Positions 1-10,472 of a DNA stretch of 64,000 nt are shown here, in pieces. A program made the position numbers and the translations under genes. Position 1 is the first letter of the stretch; every line of letters begins with the position of its first letter. The notes beneath the pieces were generated by a model. That model did not search any database. It was not told where the DNA came from and saw nothing but the letters and a program-made list of their open reading frames with translations. Origin of the DNA: Candidula unifasciata (lineage: Eukaryota > Mollusca > Gastropoda > Stylommatophora > Geomitridae); assembly GCA_905116865.2 (NCBI GenBank), contig CAJHNH020005979.1:333501-397500 (forward strand). The letters are read 5' to 3'.

Positions 1-2
1 CT

Positions 3-447
3 GTAGTGGATTCCAGGTCACTGTGGCTTGGAAGACAAGAAATAGAGGACAGACTGGCCAGAAGCAGCAGTGATATGGTGCAGCCAAATAGCGACTTAAC
101 CCACCAAGAAACTAGGACATTAACACATTCTAGTATTCAAGAAAGGTGGCTGGATACACACACCAAACTCTCTCCTCAAGACTTTCTTCATCGCCTCTTT
201 AGAGAGGGACAATGGATTATATTCAGACAAAGGACATGGCACAACAGACTTCGTCAACATGTATTCAAACTTTTTGGTGTAGGAAATACCTCCCTGCAGC
301 TTTGCTCCAAAAGTGTCAACTGTATGCTGACTACAGGAAAACAATCTGGTCTGTTCCAACCACAATGAAAACAAAGTTGTATGGTACCTAAGAAAAAAAT
401 GGACTGCACAAAAGCTTTCATAAAGGCTACTGGACTCCTGATATACA
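3..447 (+). pseudogene. LINE remnant: RNase H end and C-terminus of ORF2
   Basis: Conceptual translation starts with WIPGHCGL, the usual RNase H motif of RNase H-bearing LINEs. A stop and a frameshift follow within 20 codons. Further on are an RTxHNRLRxH stretch and, in another frame, a C-terminal TIWSVP...FIKATGLL region typical of the ORF2 end. The catalytic RT domain is absent, so this is a dead 3' fragment that may continue past the left edge. LINE identity is clear from motif order; the clade is not determined. Confidence 0.7.
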
Positions 448-1142
448 TTTTCTGACAGAAGGATCAAAGATGAAGAAACAGAGTGTAGAAATGCCTTGAG
501 TGCAATGATTCAATTCTTTATTGATTCTTTCGTTTATAAGAAGTATCACCGGTACACAAAATATAAACCTATGGACAGACAGGATTACCAGTGGCACACA
601 GTAGCGACTTTGAGATAAAGAAAACAGCATCATCCTCTCTACATAGTTAATCTACTATGATCCGGTAAATTCTTTTCTGCTTCTGTCAAACACAGATCAA
701 TTTAATCCACAAAATTCTAGTAATAAAAAATAAAAACAAAGACAACATTAATAATTCAACAAGCATGGTTCAGGAGACGGGTAGAAACAATGATTCCTCT
801 TCCATTGGATGCCACCTATTGAATTAAGCCAATACAGTAAACCAGGACACCGTATTTTTACGTTTTGTACATGCAGACAAATTACAGAATGCAACACTTG
901 TAAGAAGCAACCACAATGAACGCTTGTCTAAATTTGTGCACAAAAATAAAATGGTCATGAATCTGCATTTGCCCTGGTGAAACAGGCAGTTACATTTGAG
1001 TGTTGCTGATTTTATTTTTCTGTTCAAAGAATTCATTTACATGCTTTACTGTATTCAACTGTTAATGCAATATGCACCTGATTAAGTGCAGAGCAAGATA
1101 CCAGGCAACAACATGTGCAATTTACTGTTTGTGTCTTCTCTG
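448..1142. other. No recognised feature
   Basis: AT-rich sequence downstream of the LINE remnant. I see no exon, RNA gene or repeat that I can name. Given the reading direction of RCC1L it may be intronic, because the missing 3' exons lie off the left edge. Confidence 0.4.
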
Positions 1143-1412
1143 TTTTTCTTCTTCTTTTTCATGCTCACCGGCTGTAAACTATGCTGGAAAGTTCTAGTAG
1201 TTCGTCCACTCCTAGACTCTAGTCCTGTTTCAGACCTGAGTGTTGCGTGCATATAAACGTTTTACACATTTCACTCCACTGTATGTAGACTGCTGGTTCC
1301 TTGCCTCTCAGGCAGATGCACTCTGACTCTGAAGAAAGCTCCCAATTAGTTGACTCTTATGACATGCTTTGGGGCAGGCAGTGGGTCTATTCTAGTTTCC
1401 CTCCACAATGGT
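1143..1412 (-). mobile_element. (GAA)n-tailed retroposon, old copy
   Basis: Reverse-oriented diverged copy of the roughly 285-bp family described at 29830. The CTT-rich tail complement is at the left, followed by GTTCTAGTAGTTCGTCCACT, the GCAGACTGCTGGTTCCTTGC block and GGCAGTGGGTCTATTC, in the same order as in young copies. No target duplication is visible. Confidence 0.75.
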
Positions 1413-1688
1413 AATTCCTGAAATCCCATGTTATAATTGTGGTAGACTTTTCTCAACACAGGCAGGTCTTGCCAGTCCCACTCACCATCGCCATAGGCTG
1501 TGAGTCTCATGCCCCCTCATAGCACAATATAACACTATCGTCTGGAAAGACAAAAAAGGTGCCAATCATCCACAATGGGGTCCTGGAACCCACATACAGA
1601 GTCTAGCCTATTCAAATTCTAGTTAATTTAATGATTTCTAAGAGTTACAGACAGACACACACAAAACAATAGAAACATGTGATCTCAC

Positions 1689-1817
1689 CTCCTTCTTTTT
1701 CTACAACCACAACTGTATGAGCCCGTCCACAATCCATTGTAACGACATTACAATCATCAGGTTTCAACAGCGGTAAGCGAATTCGACCAGGCTCTATAAG
1801 CTGGTCCAATACTCGAC
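1689..1817 (-). CDS. RCC1L: RCC1L coding exon 4
   Basis: 129 nt entering in phase 1 and leaving in phase 1. The acceptor is GAACAG|GT and the donor GGAG|GTGAGA. It encodes GRVLDQLIEPGRIRLPLL and ends with CGRAHTVVVVEKEG, a standard RCC1-repeat half. The next exon is not in the window. Confidence 0.85.
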
Positions 1818-4800
1818 CTGTTCATGGTACAATTGTTGAGTTACCACAAACAGAAAGAAATATTTTGGAAGAGTAAAAAAAACCTTTCCATACTAGTGGC
1901 ATATGATGTTAGATTCAGTTTTATAGACCAACTGACGCTCAATGTGTGATGTGGTCATTATCATGTCAGTTGCCTTAACTTCCCTGTACATTTCCTGGTA
2001 GCAATGTTAAGCCTGGGTTGCCCTGGAAGTCAATGACAACTATGAAAAATATACATTGTTGCAGATTTCAAACCTAAGACCTGGCTGAGATTAAGTCCAG
2101 ATTAGCTGCATTTCCTCCACAGATTCCTATCTAGTGTCCAAAAGGATTTAGAGTCATGTCACAGTAACAAATAGGTACAGGGAATTTTCAAGGGAAGTAA
2201 ATGCAACCATATCATGAACACAAACAAACATGTGTCAGTAGAAACCAAAAGTGTACTCTATGACACAATCTTCTTGCCAACCCTGTGCTATCAATGCCAG
2301 ACCTGGACAATGACAGAAAGAGAGAAAAAAAACACAACAACTGAAATGAGATTATAAAAAGGGTTCTTAATATAACAAGAAAAGAGCAGAACAGAAACTG
2401 TGAAATCCAAAGGAAAACTGGGTTAGCAGCAGCTCTGGATTTTATTAGGAGACAACAGGTAAAATGGTCTGGCCACATAACACAGATGTCAACAAGTAGT
2501 AACCAAAGCAAGCAATTCTGCACAGGCCAAGCGGGAAGTGAAGAATAGGCTGATGATGCAAGCAATGGAGAGGGAAAAAACAGAATCCACATATACAAAG
2601 TACACAGACACTTTTCTGTTAATTATTTCTTACCTCGACAGCACAAGGTAAAAGAAGATCACAATAAGATGAGACATAGACAGTGTTGGCTAGTCTAAAA
2701 CAGGCAGGCACCATAAACTTTACATGTTGGCTAGTCTAATACAAGGCTGGCACCATAAACTTAACATGCTGGCTAGTCTAAAACAGGCAGGCACCATAAA
2801 CTTAACATGCTGGCTAGTCTAAAACAGGCAGGCACCATAAACTTAACATGCTGGCTAGTCTAAAACAGGCAGGCACCATAAACTTAACATGCTGGCTAGT
2901 CTAACATGAGGCCGGCACCATAAACTTAACATGCTGGCTAGTCTAATACAAGGCAGGCACTATAAACTCAACATGTTGGCTAGTCTAATACAAGGCTGGC
3001 ACCATAAACTCAACATGCTGGCTTGTTTTAAAAACAGGCAGGCACCATAAACTTAACATGCTGGCTAGTCTAAAACAGGCAGGCACCATAAACTTAACAT
3101 GCTGGCTAGTCTAAAACAGGCAGGCACCATAAACTTAACATGCTGGCTAGTCTAAAACAGGCAGGCACCATAAACTTAACATGCTGGCTAGTCTAAAACA
3201 GGCAGGCACCATAAACTTAACATGCTGGCTAGTCTAAAACAGGCAGGCACCATAAACTTAACATGCTGGCTAGTCTAACATGAGGCCGGCACCATAAACT
3301 TAACATGTTGGCTAGTCTAAAACAGGCCGGCACCATAAACTTAACATGTTGGCTAGTCTAATACAAGGCAGGCACTATAAACTCAACATGTTGGCTAGTC
3401 TAATACAAGGCTGGCACCATAAACTCAACATGCTGGCTTGTTTTAAAAACAGGCAGGCACCATAAACTTAACATGTTGGCTAGTCTAATACAAGGCAGGC
3501 ACCATAAACTCAACATGCTGATTGGTCTAATACAAGGCAGGCACTATAAACTCAACATGCTGATTGGTCTAATACAAGGCAGGCACTATAAACTCAACAT
3601 GTTGGCTAGTCTAATACAAGGCTGGCACCATAAACTCAAAATGCTGATTGGTCTAAAATCAAGGCTGGCACCATAAACTCAACATGCTGATTGGTCTAAT
3701 ACAAGGCTGGCACCATAAACTCAACATGCTGATTGGTCTAATACAAGGCTGGCACCATAAACTCAACATGCTGATTGGTCTAAAACAGGCAGGCACCATA
3801 AACTCAACATGCTGGCTAGTCTAAAACAGGCTGGCACCATAAACTTAACATGTTGGCTAGTCTAGAATAGGCAGGCACCATAAACTCAACATGCTGATTG
3901 GTCTAATACAAGGCTGGCACCATAAACTCAACATGCTGATTGGTCTAAAACAGGCAGGCACCATAAACTTAACATGCTGGCTAGTCTAAAACAGGCAGGC
4001 ACCATAAACTTAACATGCTGGCTAGTCTAAAACAGGCAGGCACCATAAACTTAACATGCTGGCTAGTCTAAAACAGGCTGGCACCATAAACTTAACATGC
4101 TGGCTAGTCTAAAACAGGCAGGCACCATAAACTCAACATGCTAATTGGTCTAAAACAGGCTGGCACCATAAACTTAACATGCTGGCTAGTCTAAAACAGG
4201 CAGGCACCATAAACTTAACATGCTGGCTAGTCTAAAACAGGCAGGTACCATAAACTCAACATGCCTCAAAGCCAGGACTGACAAGTTTTTCACCAGTTTT
4301 CAAATGGGACAGGAAGGATATTTTGTGTCACTTCCACTGGCACAGGAATCGAGCAGTTATGGAGTGAACCATCTGCAGTGATGTTGTGTTGGAACCTCGA
4401 CTAACAGCGAATGACGAGCAATCAAATGTATTGGGCATATCAAGGGATTAGATGGAACTGAGAAATCAGCCTTGCATGGAAAAATACCAGGTAAGAGAGG
4501 CAGACATTAGTGAACATCGTGACAACTGGAAAGATCAGTGGAAAAAGGGGTAGAGGCAGACCAAGAGAGATGATGCTGGATGAGCTGAAACTATAGCATG
4601 GAGGGATATCATCAAGAGAGCTGTTCCAGTCAACCAGGGATTGTGATCTGTGGAGACGCATGAGCGCCTACGCCAGTTGGCAGGGCACAATATGATGATG
4701 ATGAGAGACAGAAGAAAATAGAATACCTCTATACGGTATGTCTAAACAGCCGTGAAACATAACAGTTAGTAAGTCGACCAATTATCCTCACTGCACCTCA

Positions 4801-7800
4801 AACCATCCCATCCATAAGTGTTCTGATTCCCTCTTCAGTACATCCTGCAGTGTGCAGCTGCTGATAATATCAGTTCTCATTCTTCACCTATCTCTGGTCA
4901 TGCGCATAATCCACTGTGGGTCATAAACTGGGATGTCTTTTCAAGGTCTCTTAGGTTTCCCTAAAGCTTAGTTGTCAGTTCTACTGGGTGTTGCCATATG
5001 TTGCTCCGCAGCTTTGCCAGAAGAGGACAGTCTTGCAGAACATGTTCTGGAGTCTGTTCAGCCCAAAGGCACTGGCAGAGAGCTGTTTGGCTCATACCCA
5101 ATTTATATGAGTGTTTATTGAGTCTGCAGTGTCCAGTACATAAGACATCAGTTCTGTATTGGTTTCTTATTCTTCTTTCGCTTCGCTTGATTCCCACAAA
5201 CGTCTTACTTCTCACAAAGCATTTAGTGTCTCAGCATGGTCCATTGCTCGTCTGCCATAATAAGTAACACCAACTTCATTAAAATATTAAAGTTCAGAGC
5301 GTATTGGAGAGACATCAACGATATTGTGGGCTCCAATGCACCTGAATAAATATATGAAAATCTTTATTACCTGACCCTCGTGGAGCCTCATGGTAACCAA
5401 GTTGGGAATCCGTGTTCATCCCAGTTCCCAGCAATATTTTTCTGCTCCCAACTTTGACCGCAACAACTGTAAACCCATATCCACAAGCAATGTCTAAAGG
5501 CTGCAGAAGAACGTCATTTGTAGCTTACACAAAGAACCAATCAATGACAAGTTCTGTAATATTATTCAATAAATCTTCTTTCTTCTTCTTAGCATTCAAC
5601 GGCTGTAAAATCTGTTTGAAAATTCTGGTTGTTTGTCAACTTCTGGACTTTAGTCTTATTCCACATCATGCATTTTGCATGCACATCTGTTTTACAGATC
5701 AAGCTTATTTGTATGCAGACTATTGGTTCCTCGCCTCTCAAGCAGATGCAACCCCTAATTAGTCACTTCTTACAATAAGCTTGATGGGGGTGAGGGGAAG
5801 AGGGGTAGTGGGTCTATTCTTCTTTCCCCTAAACTACGGTCTGGAACTCAGATGGGGAATAATCTGTAATGATAATTTGATATCTCTCTTTTTTTTTTCT
5901 GCATTCCCCCTTAAATGGGCAGCTGGTGTGTTTTGTTGTGGTTTACAGTGAAGCTGCGATACCTGTGCCTTTCTGCCAAATATATCTGATTTCTGCACAC
6001 ATTTAATGTGTTGCCTTTTATGACACGTCTGTTAAGGGCCAGAGGGTCTATTTTTAGCCATCAAAACTGGGCCCTAGAACCCAAACAAGGATAAAATTAA
6101 ACAGATGTAAAGGTCAATTCATTGAACCAAATTGTGGCTGCTGTTGTAGAATTTGCATATACAATCAAGACTGATAAACATGATTATAATGATAAAATAT
6201 CCATATTGAGTCAACACTGACTGTTTGCTAAAGTTAGACACATTGATCTCTGAGCTTGATGGATCAGTTTAAGTCTTCCCCGTGTACGTTCAGGGGCCCC
6301 ACTGTCAAGAAAACAAGAATAGACCCACTGCCTCCCTAACAAGTAGGTCATTGGAGTCGACTAATTGGGGGCTTCCTTTGAAGTCGGACTACATCTGCTT
6401 GAGGGGCTAGGAACCAAGAGTCTGCATTCAAATAAGCCAGATGTGTGTGCACGCAAAACTCAGGTTCTGGAACAAGACTCAAGTCTGGAGGTTGAGGAAT
6501 ACCTATGACTTTATGACGGAGTTTACAGCCAGTGAATGGGCACACAGAAAATAGGATGAGGGAGTGGAAAAATGAGTTAAAAAGTAAGTTCTTCTGCTTC
6601 TTCTTCTTAGCATTAATCGGCTGCAAACTCCCTCGGAAAGTTCTGGTTGTTCATCCACTTCTGGGGCGCAAGGAAGTTTTAAAAGGATTTGGGGATAGAA
6701 ATGGAAGGAAGGAAGGGGGGGAAGGGGGGGGGGGGGGGGTTTACAAATTATGAGGCTGAGTACATTTGTACTTGTAATAATCTGTTATGCTAAAAAAAAA
6801 TTTACTCAGTATTCTTGTTGCCTTGTCCAACATCAGTAAGATATCAGTAATACTCTTCTTCTTCACGTTCACCGGCTGTAAACTCCGGCAAAAAGTTCTG
6901 GTTGTTCATCCACTTCTGGACTTTCAGAACTTGAGTGCTGCATGTGCATCCATTTGACAGATCTGGCTCATTTATGTGCAGACTGTTGGTTCCTTGCCTC
7001 TAAGGCAGATGCACACCAACTTCGAAGGAAGCTCCCAATTAGTCGATTCTTACGGGTAGGCAGTGGGTCTATTCTTGTTTTCCCCATAAAACCCACACAG
7101 AGATTATCAATACAAAACAGTGTCAACCATCACACTGATATCTGGACACTAAATGACCAGCTGCTGATGATTTCTTTCATTAATGTTTTGCGACCCTTTG
7201 ATTTATGTGGATGTTTTTCTCAAAGTTCTTATCAACAGCGCTAGGCATTTTTCTTTCTGACTTACTCTTTGCAATCAAATTTGTGCAAATGAGGGTGGAA
7301 GGGGGAGGGGGGAGACTGCCACATATTCGAGGGATGAACCATCTTTACAAACCTGCCCTTGGAGGAGAAGCATCAGCAAAAGCAGAAGAAGAAACCAGAG
7401 TTGAGACTTCCCGAACATTTATTAAACTACCCCAAAAAGTAAACACTTACCTTCAACTTGTGGATGTCAAAAAATCTGACACGTGCTGGTCGATTAATTC
7501 TTGAGATGACGAATCGACCATGCTTAAACTTGACATCAGGACGCAGGTAGCTGGCAATACCTGTCAAATATTAAGAAATATTTGGTGATGTACAAACAAT
7601 AGCTGGTGTGAAAGGTAGATCTAATCAGGTTCAATTATTCTTATAACTTTACAAAGTACAGATCCACTAAATTATCCTATGAGGGACTGCGTACACTATT
7701 GTATCTATCAACAAATCAATCAATTACAATTTCAGCATTTAATGTTGACTGCCAGGCTTCTCAGTCTATCTTTCTCACTCTTAGCCGTGTGAGTTCTAGG

Positions 7801-8837
7801 GGGGTTTTGGGGATAATCAATAAAAATGCCAACCTGCATGGTTTGTGTTACCTGTCCAAGTCATACGGCACAAAATTCTCAGGCTCATTACCCCCTCTTC
7901 CCAACCTTTACTCCCCTCTCTGTCCTACATCATCCTTAAAAAGTTATAAATACAGGCACTCTTCTTCTCTTTCTCAAGGCAGGTGTGGTCAGGCCCTTTG
8001 TTAACAAGCAATGGAATCAGTAGAGAAAGAAGATTATGGCCTGGAGAGAATGAGGCACCTGGGTGTTACCAGAGGGTCTGGCCGGCTCACTACACTCAGA
8101 GGAAAGGCAAGACGGACAGATAACCAGATTGTGAGCAGTACCACAAGTATTGAAACTCTGCACTGGCTGCTGAAGATGAGGATGGAGCACACATTGGAAT
8201 GCCCTGAGTGCTGTGATGTCAATTCTTGACTCAACTCAACTCAACTCTTCTTTTTCTTCTTCTTCGCATTCACTGACTGTAAACTCTGGCAGAAAGTTAT
8301 GGTTTTTCATCCACTTCTAGACTTTAGTCTTGTTCCAGAACATGAATTTTATGTGCATATCCATTTTACAGGTCTGGCTTATTGGTATGCAGACTGCTGG
8401 TTCATTACCACGCAGGCATTCTGACTTCAAAGTAAACCACTAATTATTCGACTCTTATGATTTGTTTGTTAGGGAAGCAGTGGTTCTATCTATGCACAAT
8501 GGGGCCATGGAACTTATTTGGGGAAATAGAGTCAGTAAAGAAAGATACCAACACTGCTTTATGCATTCTTTTCTGTGCGAAAAATACTTGCTCTTATTCC
8601 ATACAGTGATGATATTCCATATTGATAACAACATGTCTTACCCAGAGCTCCAGAAGCAGCAGAACCCCATGCATAAATTATTGGTGTCCTCTCAGCATTT
8701 TCCCCCACATAATCGATGACCACTGCTTTTTTGGCCTCTCTTTTCGTCAAATTTTTCGCCCAGTTGTTTCTTCGTAGAACTAGACTGTATGAATGGGTGT
8801 TCAGGGCTGATTTCATCAAGCAACCATTTAATGCCAT
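1689..8837 (-). CDS. RCC1L: RCC1L (WBSCR16)-like mitochondrial RCC1-repeat protein, 5' half
   Basis: Four coding exons: 8837-8642, 7560-7451, 5500-5371 and 1817-1689. All have GT/AG borders and compatible phases (1, 0, 1), giving about 188 residues; the last exon also ends in phase 1, so more exons follow beyond the left edge. The N-terminus is rich in Arg/Lys and hydrophobic residues with few acids, consistent with a mitochondrial presequence. Family landmarks are YVGEN near residue 43, YAWGSAASGALG at 55-66, DIACGYGFTVV at the start of exon 3, DSQLGYHEAPRG, and MDCGRAHTVVVV with its RCC1-repeat CGxAH motif. Known RCC1L proteins are beta-propellers of the mitochondrial matrix or inner membrane involved in mitoribosome assembly and 16S rRNA pseudouridylation, with reported exchange activity towards OPA1. 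An in-frame acceptor just upstream of the ATG (exon start 8840) implies a separate non-coding 5' exon. One candidate donor (GAG|GTAAGT on the minus strand) ends at 11910. Confidence 0.87.
1930..2035 (-). mobile_element. T1-family SINE fragment
   Basis: Partial, diverged match to the non-tRNA body of the T1 SINE (see 25501). It carries GTGATGTGGTCAT, TTAACTTCCCTG and AGCCTGGGTTGCCCTGGAAG in the same order. The tRNA-like head is missing. Confidence 0.5.
2270..2490 (+). pseudogene. LINE RT C-terminal remnant
   Basis: Reads YQCQTWTMTERE early and, after stops, a KWSGHITQM-like block. This is the post-RT pattern WT..(E)..R...W.GH...M of the LINE at 32100. It is heavily mutated, with multiple stops, and lies in an RCC1L intron. 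Confidence 0.5.
2684..4266. repeat. 41-bp minisatellite, about 38 units
   Basis: Tandem array with unit AACATGCTGGCTAGTCTAAA followed by ACAGGCAGGCACCATAAACTT. Two main variants occur: GGCTAGTCTAAAACAGG and GATTGGTCTAATACAAGG; minor ones are CTATAAAC and GAGGCCGGC. The first part (roughly 2890-3045) is repeated at 3265-3460 with the same order of variants, so blocks of units have been duplicated. It lies inside RCC1L intron 3. Confidence 0.97.
4440..4690 (+). pseudogene. LINE ORF2 3' end remnant (family shared with 56285)
   Basis: Shows GKISGKRGRGRPREMMLDEL, then WHGGISS...LWRRMSAYASWQGT, the typical C-terminus downstream of RT in craT/RTE-like ORF2s. It ends in ATGATGATGATGAG, a LINE-type simple-repeat tail. 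Stops and a short-frame shift show it is dead. Confidence 0.65.
4885..5230 (-). pseudogene. LINE C-terminal zinc-knuckle remnant
   Basis: The minus strand reads RTDVLCTGHCRLNKHSYKLG, then CQCLWAEQTPEHVLQDCPLL and IWQHPVELTTKL. This is the C..C...H..C knuckle following RNase H in RNase H-bearing LINEs. Related in layout to the fragment at 3-447 but a different lineage. A stop follows TTKL. Confidence 0.7.
5371..5500 (-). CDS. RCC1L: RCC1L coding exon 3
   Basis: 130 nt, phase 0 to phase 1. The acceptor is CTTCTGCAG|CCT and the donor GTCAG|GTAATA. Encodes PLDIACGYGFTVVAV and GTGMNTDSQLGYHEAPRGS, strongly RCC1L-like. Confidence 0.85.
5574..5856 (-). mobile_element. (GAA)n-tailed retroposon, old copy
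   Basis: Reverse copy with TTCTTCTTCTTAGCATTCAA at the tail end and the GCAGACTATTGGTTCCTCGC block. It has internal insertions around 5785-5815 relative to young copies. Confidence 0.75.
6280..6540 (+). mobile_element. (GAA)n-tailed retroposon, old copy
   Basis: Forward copy from GTGTACGTTCAGGGGCCCCA to GTTTACAGCCAGTGAATGGG. The tail is eroded and there is no clear target duplication. Confidence 0.78.
6595..6672 (-). mobile_element. (GAA)n-tailed retroposon, tail-end fragment
   Basis: About 78 bp of the tail-proximal end in reverse (CTTCTTCTTCTTAGCATTAA, then GTTCTGGTTGTTCATCCACT). It is broken off before a purine-rich stretch that ends in G16 at 6724-6739. Confidence 0.65.
6853..7101 (-). 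mobile_element. (GAA)n-tailed retroposon, old copy
   Basis: Reverse copy starting CTTCTTCTTCACGTTCACCG and ending near CCCCATAAAACCCACACAGA, the complement of the family's 5' end. Nearly full length. Confidence 0.78.
7451..7560 (-). CDS. RCC1L: RCC1L coding exon 2
   Basis: 110 nt, phase 1 to phase 0. The acceptor is TTTGACAG|GT and the donor TTGAAG|GTAAGT. Encodes GIASYLRPDVKFKHGRFVIS and ends RVRFFDIHKLK; it joins the GALG motif of exon 1 to the CGYG motif of exon 3. Confidence 0.85.
7985..8250 (+). pseudogene. LINE 3' end (RH2 family) with CTCAA-repeat tail
   Basis: Open stretch of 72 codons reading GVTRGSGRLTTLRGKARR and LECPECCDVNS before a stop. The same C-terminus recurs at 36799-37050, 28018-28200 and 28875-29270, with an RNase H motif upstream at 36720. 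The stop is followed by (CTCAA)n, a LINE-like simple tail. This is therefore a 5'-truncated retroposon rather than a host gene. Confidence 0.65.
8249..8519 (-). mobile_element. (GAA)n-tailed retroposon, old copy
   Basis: Reverse copy starting TTCTTTTTCTTCTTCTTCGC directly after the LINE tail, with TTTACAGGTCTGGCTTATTG and GCAGACTGCTGGTTCATTAC blocks. The last third is eroded. Confidence 0.72.
8642..8837 (-). CDS. RCC1L: RCC1L coding exon 1 (start codon)
   Basis: ATG at 8837-8835 in context GAAAATGG, with A at -3 and G at +4. Encodes 65 codons plus one base; donor CTCTGG|GTAAGA. Residues 1-40 look like a mitochondrial presequence (several Arg/Lys, only one Glu). An acceptor-like TTTAAATTATAG precedes the ATG, so transcription starts in an upstream exon. 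Confidence 0.85.
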
Positions 8838-9054
8838 TTTCTATAATTTAAAAAAAATGAGAAAATTAAATTCACATTGTTGAAATAAATACTGTGTGAA
8901 TATTTAACAATATTTTGAGGTTCTCAATAAACGGGTTAGTCTATAGGTATAGCAGAGAGTAGTAAGATAAAATTATAAGATATCACTCATGTCACAATAG
9001 GCACATAATTAGTTTTGGCAGGACACTGGCAACCTCATCTCATAAGAAAAACTG

Positions 9055-9471
9055 GGCTATCCTCCGAATAACAGTCCCAAATTATCAAGGCCGAAAGTAT
9101 ACCCTAACACGGCTTCAGTCAAATGTAAATTTCCGGCGACTACCCAGCATACTAAGGAAAAGCTTCCACTGAGTTAAAGTCACCGCTGAGAGCTTATCCT
9201 GTGCCGCTACGCACAGCGCGGAGCTAGACTAGATGGCTGGGACTCATGAGCAGCAGCTACTGCATCTCCTGCAGCTTCCTTCATTTTATTTGCTTGTGAA
9301 TCCCAGCCATCTAATTTAGCCCCCTCTGCGCTGCACGTAGCGGCGCAGGGGATACTCTCGGCGGTGGCGGTATAGTTGCTGGAAAGAGGTTCCCAATTTA
9401 CATGTGACCAAGTCCCTGTTAGGGTATATTTTTGGCCTGGATAATTGAGGACCATTATTCGGAGGATAGCC
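9055..9471. mobile_element. Palindromic hAT-like MITE with perfect 8-bp TSD (copy 1)
   Basis: 417-bp element beginning GGCTATCCTCCGAATAA and ending with its near-complement TTATTCGGAGGATAGCC. It is flanked by perfect direct repeats AAAAACTG (9047-9054 and 9472-9479). Terminal inverted repeats extend about 80 bp. The middle holds a second inverted repeat around GATGGCTGGGACTCATGAGC, so the element folds end to end. No coding capacity. The 8-bp TSD suggests a hAT transposase supplied in trans. Confidence 0.88.
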
Positions 9472-9506
9472 AAAAACTGTAACTGCAAATAAATCAATTA
9501 CAAACA

Positions 9507-9789
9507 TTTCCCTGTGTGGGTTCCGGGGCCCCATTGTGGGGAAACAAAAATAGACCCACTGCCTCCCCAAAAGCATGTCGTAAGAGTCGACTAATTGGGG
9601 AGCTTCCTTTGAAGTCGGAGTGCATCTGCCGGAGAGGCAAGGAACCAACAGTCTGTATTCAAGAGAATGAGATCTGTAAAACTGATGCACAAGCAACACT
9701 CAGGTTCTGGAGCAGGACTGCAGTTCAGTAGTGGACGAGCAACCAGAACTTTCCGCCAGAGTGTATAACTGGTGAACGCGAAGAAGAAG
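9507..9789 (+). mobile_element. (GAA)n-tailed retroposon, young copy with TSD
   Basis: Full-length copy ending in AACGCGAAGAAGAAG. Flanks AATTACAAACA (9496-9506) and AATAACAAACA (9790-9800) form an 11-bp duplication with one mismatch. Very similar to the copies at 19425, 29830 and 52756. Confidence 0.88.
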
Positions 9790-9879
9790 AATAACAAACA
9801 GTACAGTCTACAAAGGGTTTAATGTGAGCTGGTTGAGGGCTTACACTTAAAAAGCAAAATAGCTTCTACTTCTTCTTCT

Positions 9880-10092
9880 GCTTATCTTCCCCCCAGTTAC
9901 CTCATTGAATACTGTTGGAGTCGGGGGGGGGGGAGTGTGAGGATCATCTGTTTGCTCTTTCTATTTCTCTTGCTCTGTGTTTGTTATATTTCTTCAGCAC
10001 GGCTTTCTGTGGTAACATCAGGGCATTTTTGTCAGACAGCCAAACCATTTCATCAGCTTCTCTTTAATGAATTGTATGACTTGTTTTGGTCC
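9880..10092. repeat. Dispersed repeat shared with 51130-51390
   Basis: CCAGTTACCTCA, GTGAGGATCATCTGTTTGCT, CTTGCTCTGTGTTT and AACCATTTCATC occur in the same order near 51140-51370. Probably the complement of an eroded LINE, but no domain is readable. Contains a G11 run at 9923-9933. Confidence 0.5.
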
Positions 10093-10162
10093 TAGTTTTC
10101 TTCTCATTTCTTCATTTTAATTTGCCCGTTTTTTATTTTTTATTTTGGAAGCTCTTCTAAAA

Positions 10163-10329
10163 CAGGATGATTCAACTAAGTTTACTTAAGGGTCAACATT
10201 TTGGAAAATGGCAGAAGCCCTTACTCCAGAATAGAAAGATCATTAATACAACTGGCAGGTGATCCCGAGCCCTTTGTTAGGCCTCTGTGGGACAAATTTT
10301 GCCTGCCCACCGCCAGCTAAATAGCCATT
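10163..10329. mobile_element. Degenerate hAT MITE, relative of 15416
   Basis: Matches the 15416-15600 element along its length (GATTCAACTAAGTTTACTTA, AAAGATCATTAATACAACTG, AAATTTTGCC, AATAGCC). Flanks TTCTAAAA and TTCTATAA give an 8-bp duplication with one mismatch, with TA at the centre of the right copy. Confidence 0.65.
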
Positions 10330-10472
10330 TTCTATAACTTTCTATCTCAGTTATTATGATTTGGTGATCATTAGTTTTAATAATGGTCCACGTCTGACAC
10401 TGGTAGCATGAAGAAAAGGTATTTTAATATCAACTAAAAAAATGATACATGATAATGTAGGTACTTCAGTCA

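Noticed and set aside
3473..3676. Protein with a repeated GLIQGRHYKLNM motif
   Set aside because: It is the 41-bp minisatellite read in one frame. Units of 41 bp shift frame, and only indel variants keep it open briefly.
2684..4266. CRISPR-like array
   Set aside because: Head-to-tail repeats without unique spacers, in an animal gene intron; it is a minisatellite.
8011..8229. 72-codon frame with CPECC motif as a small host protein
   Set aside because: Same C-terminus recurs at 28018, 28875 and 36799 with stops and LINE tails, so it is a LINE end.
9516..9731. Conserved small protein ([19 protein letters not shown]...) seen at several loci
   Set aside because: Each instance lies in a (GAA)n retroposon copy; similarity follows from shared insertion, and both strands are open in young copies.
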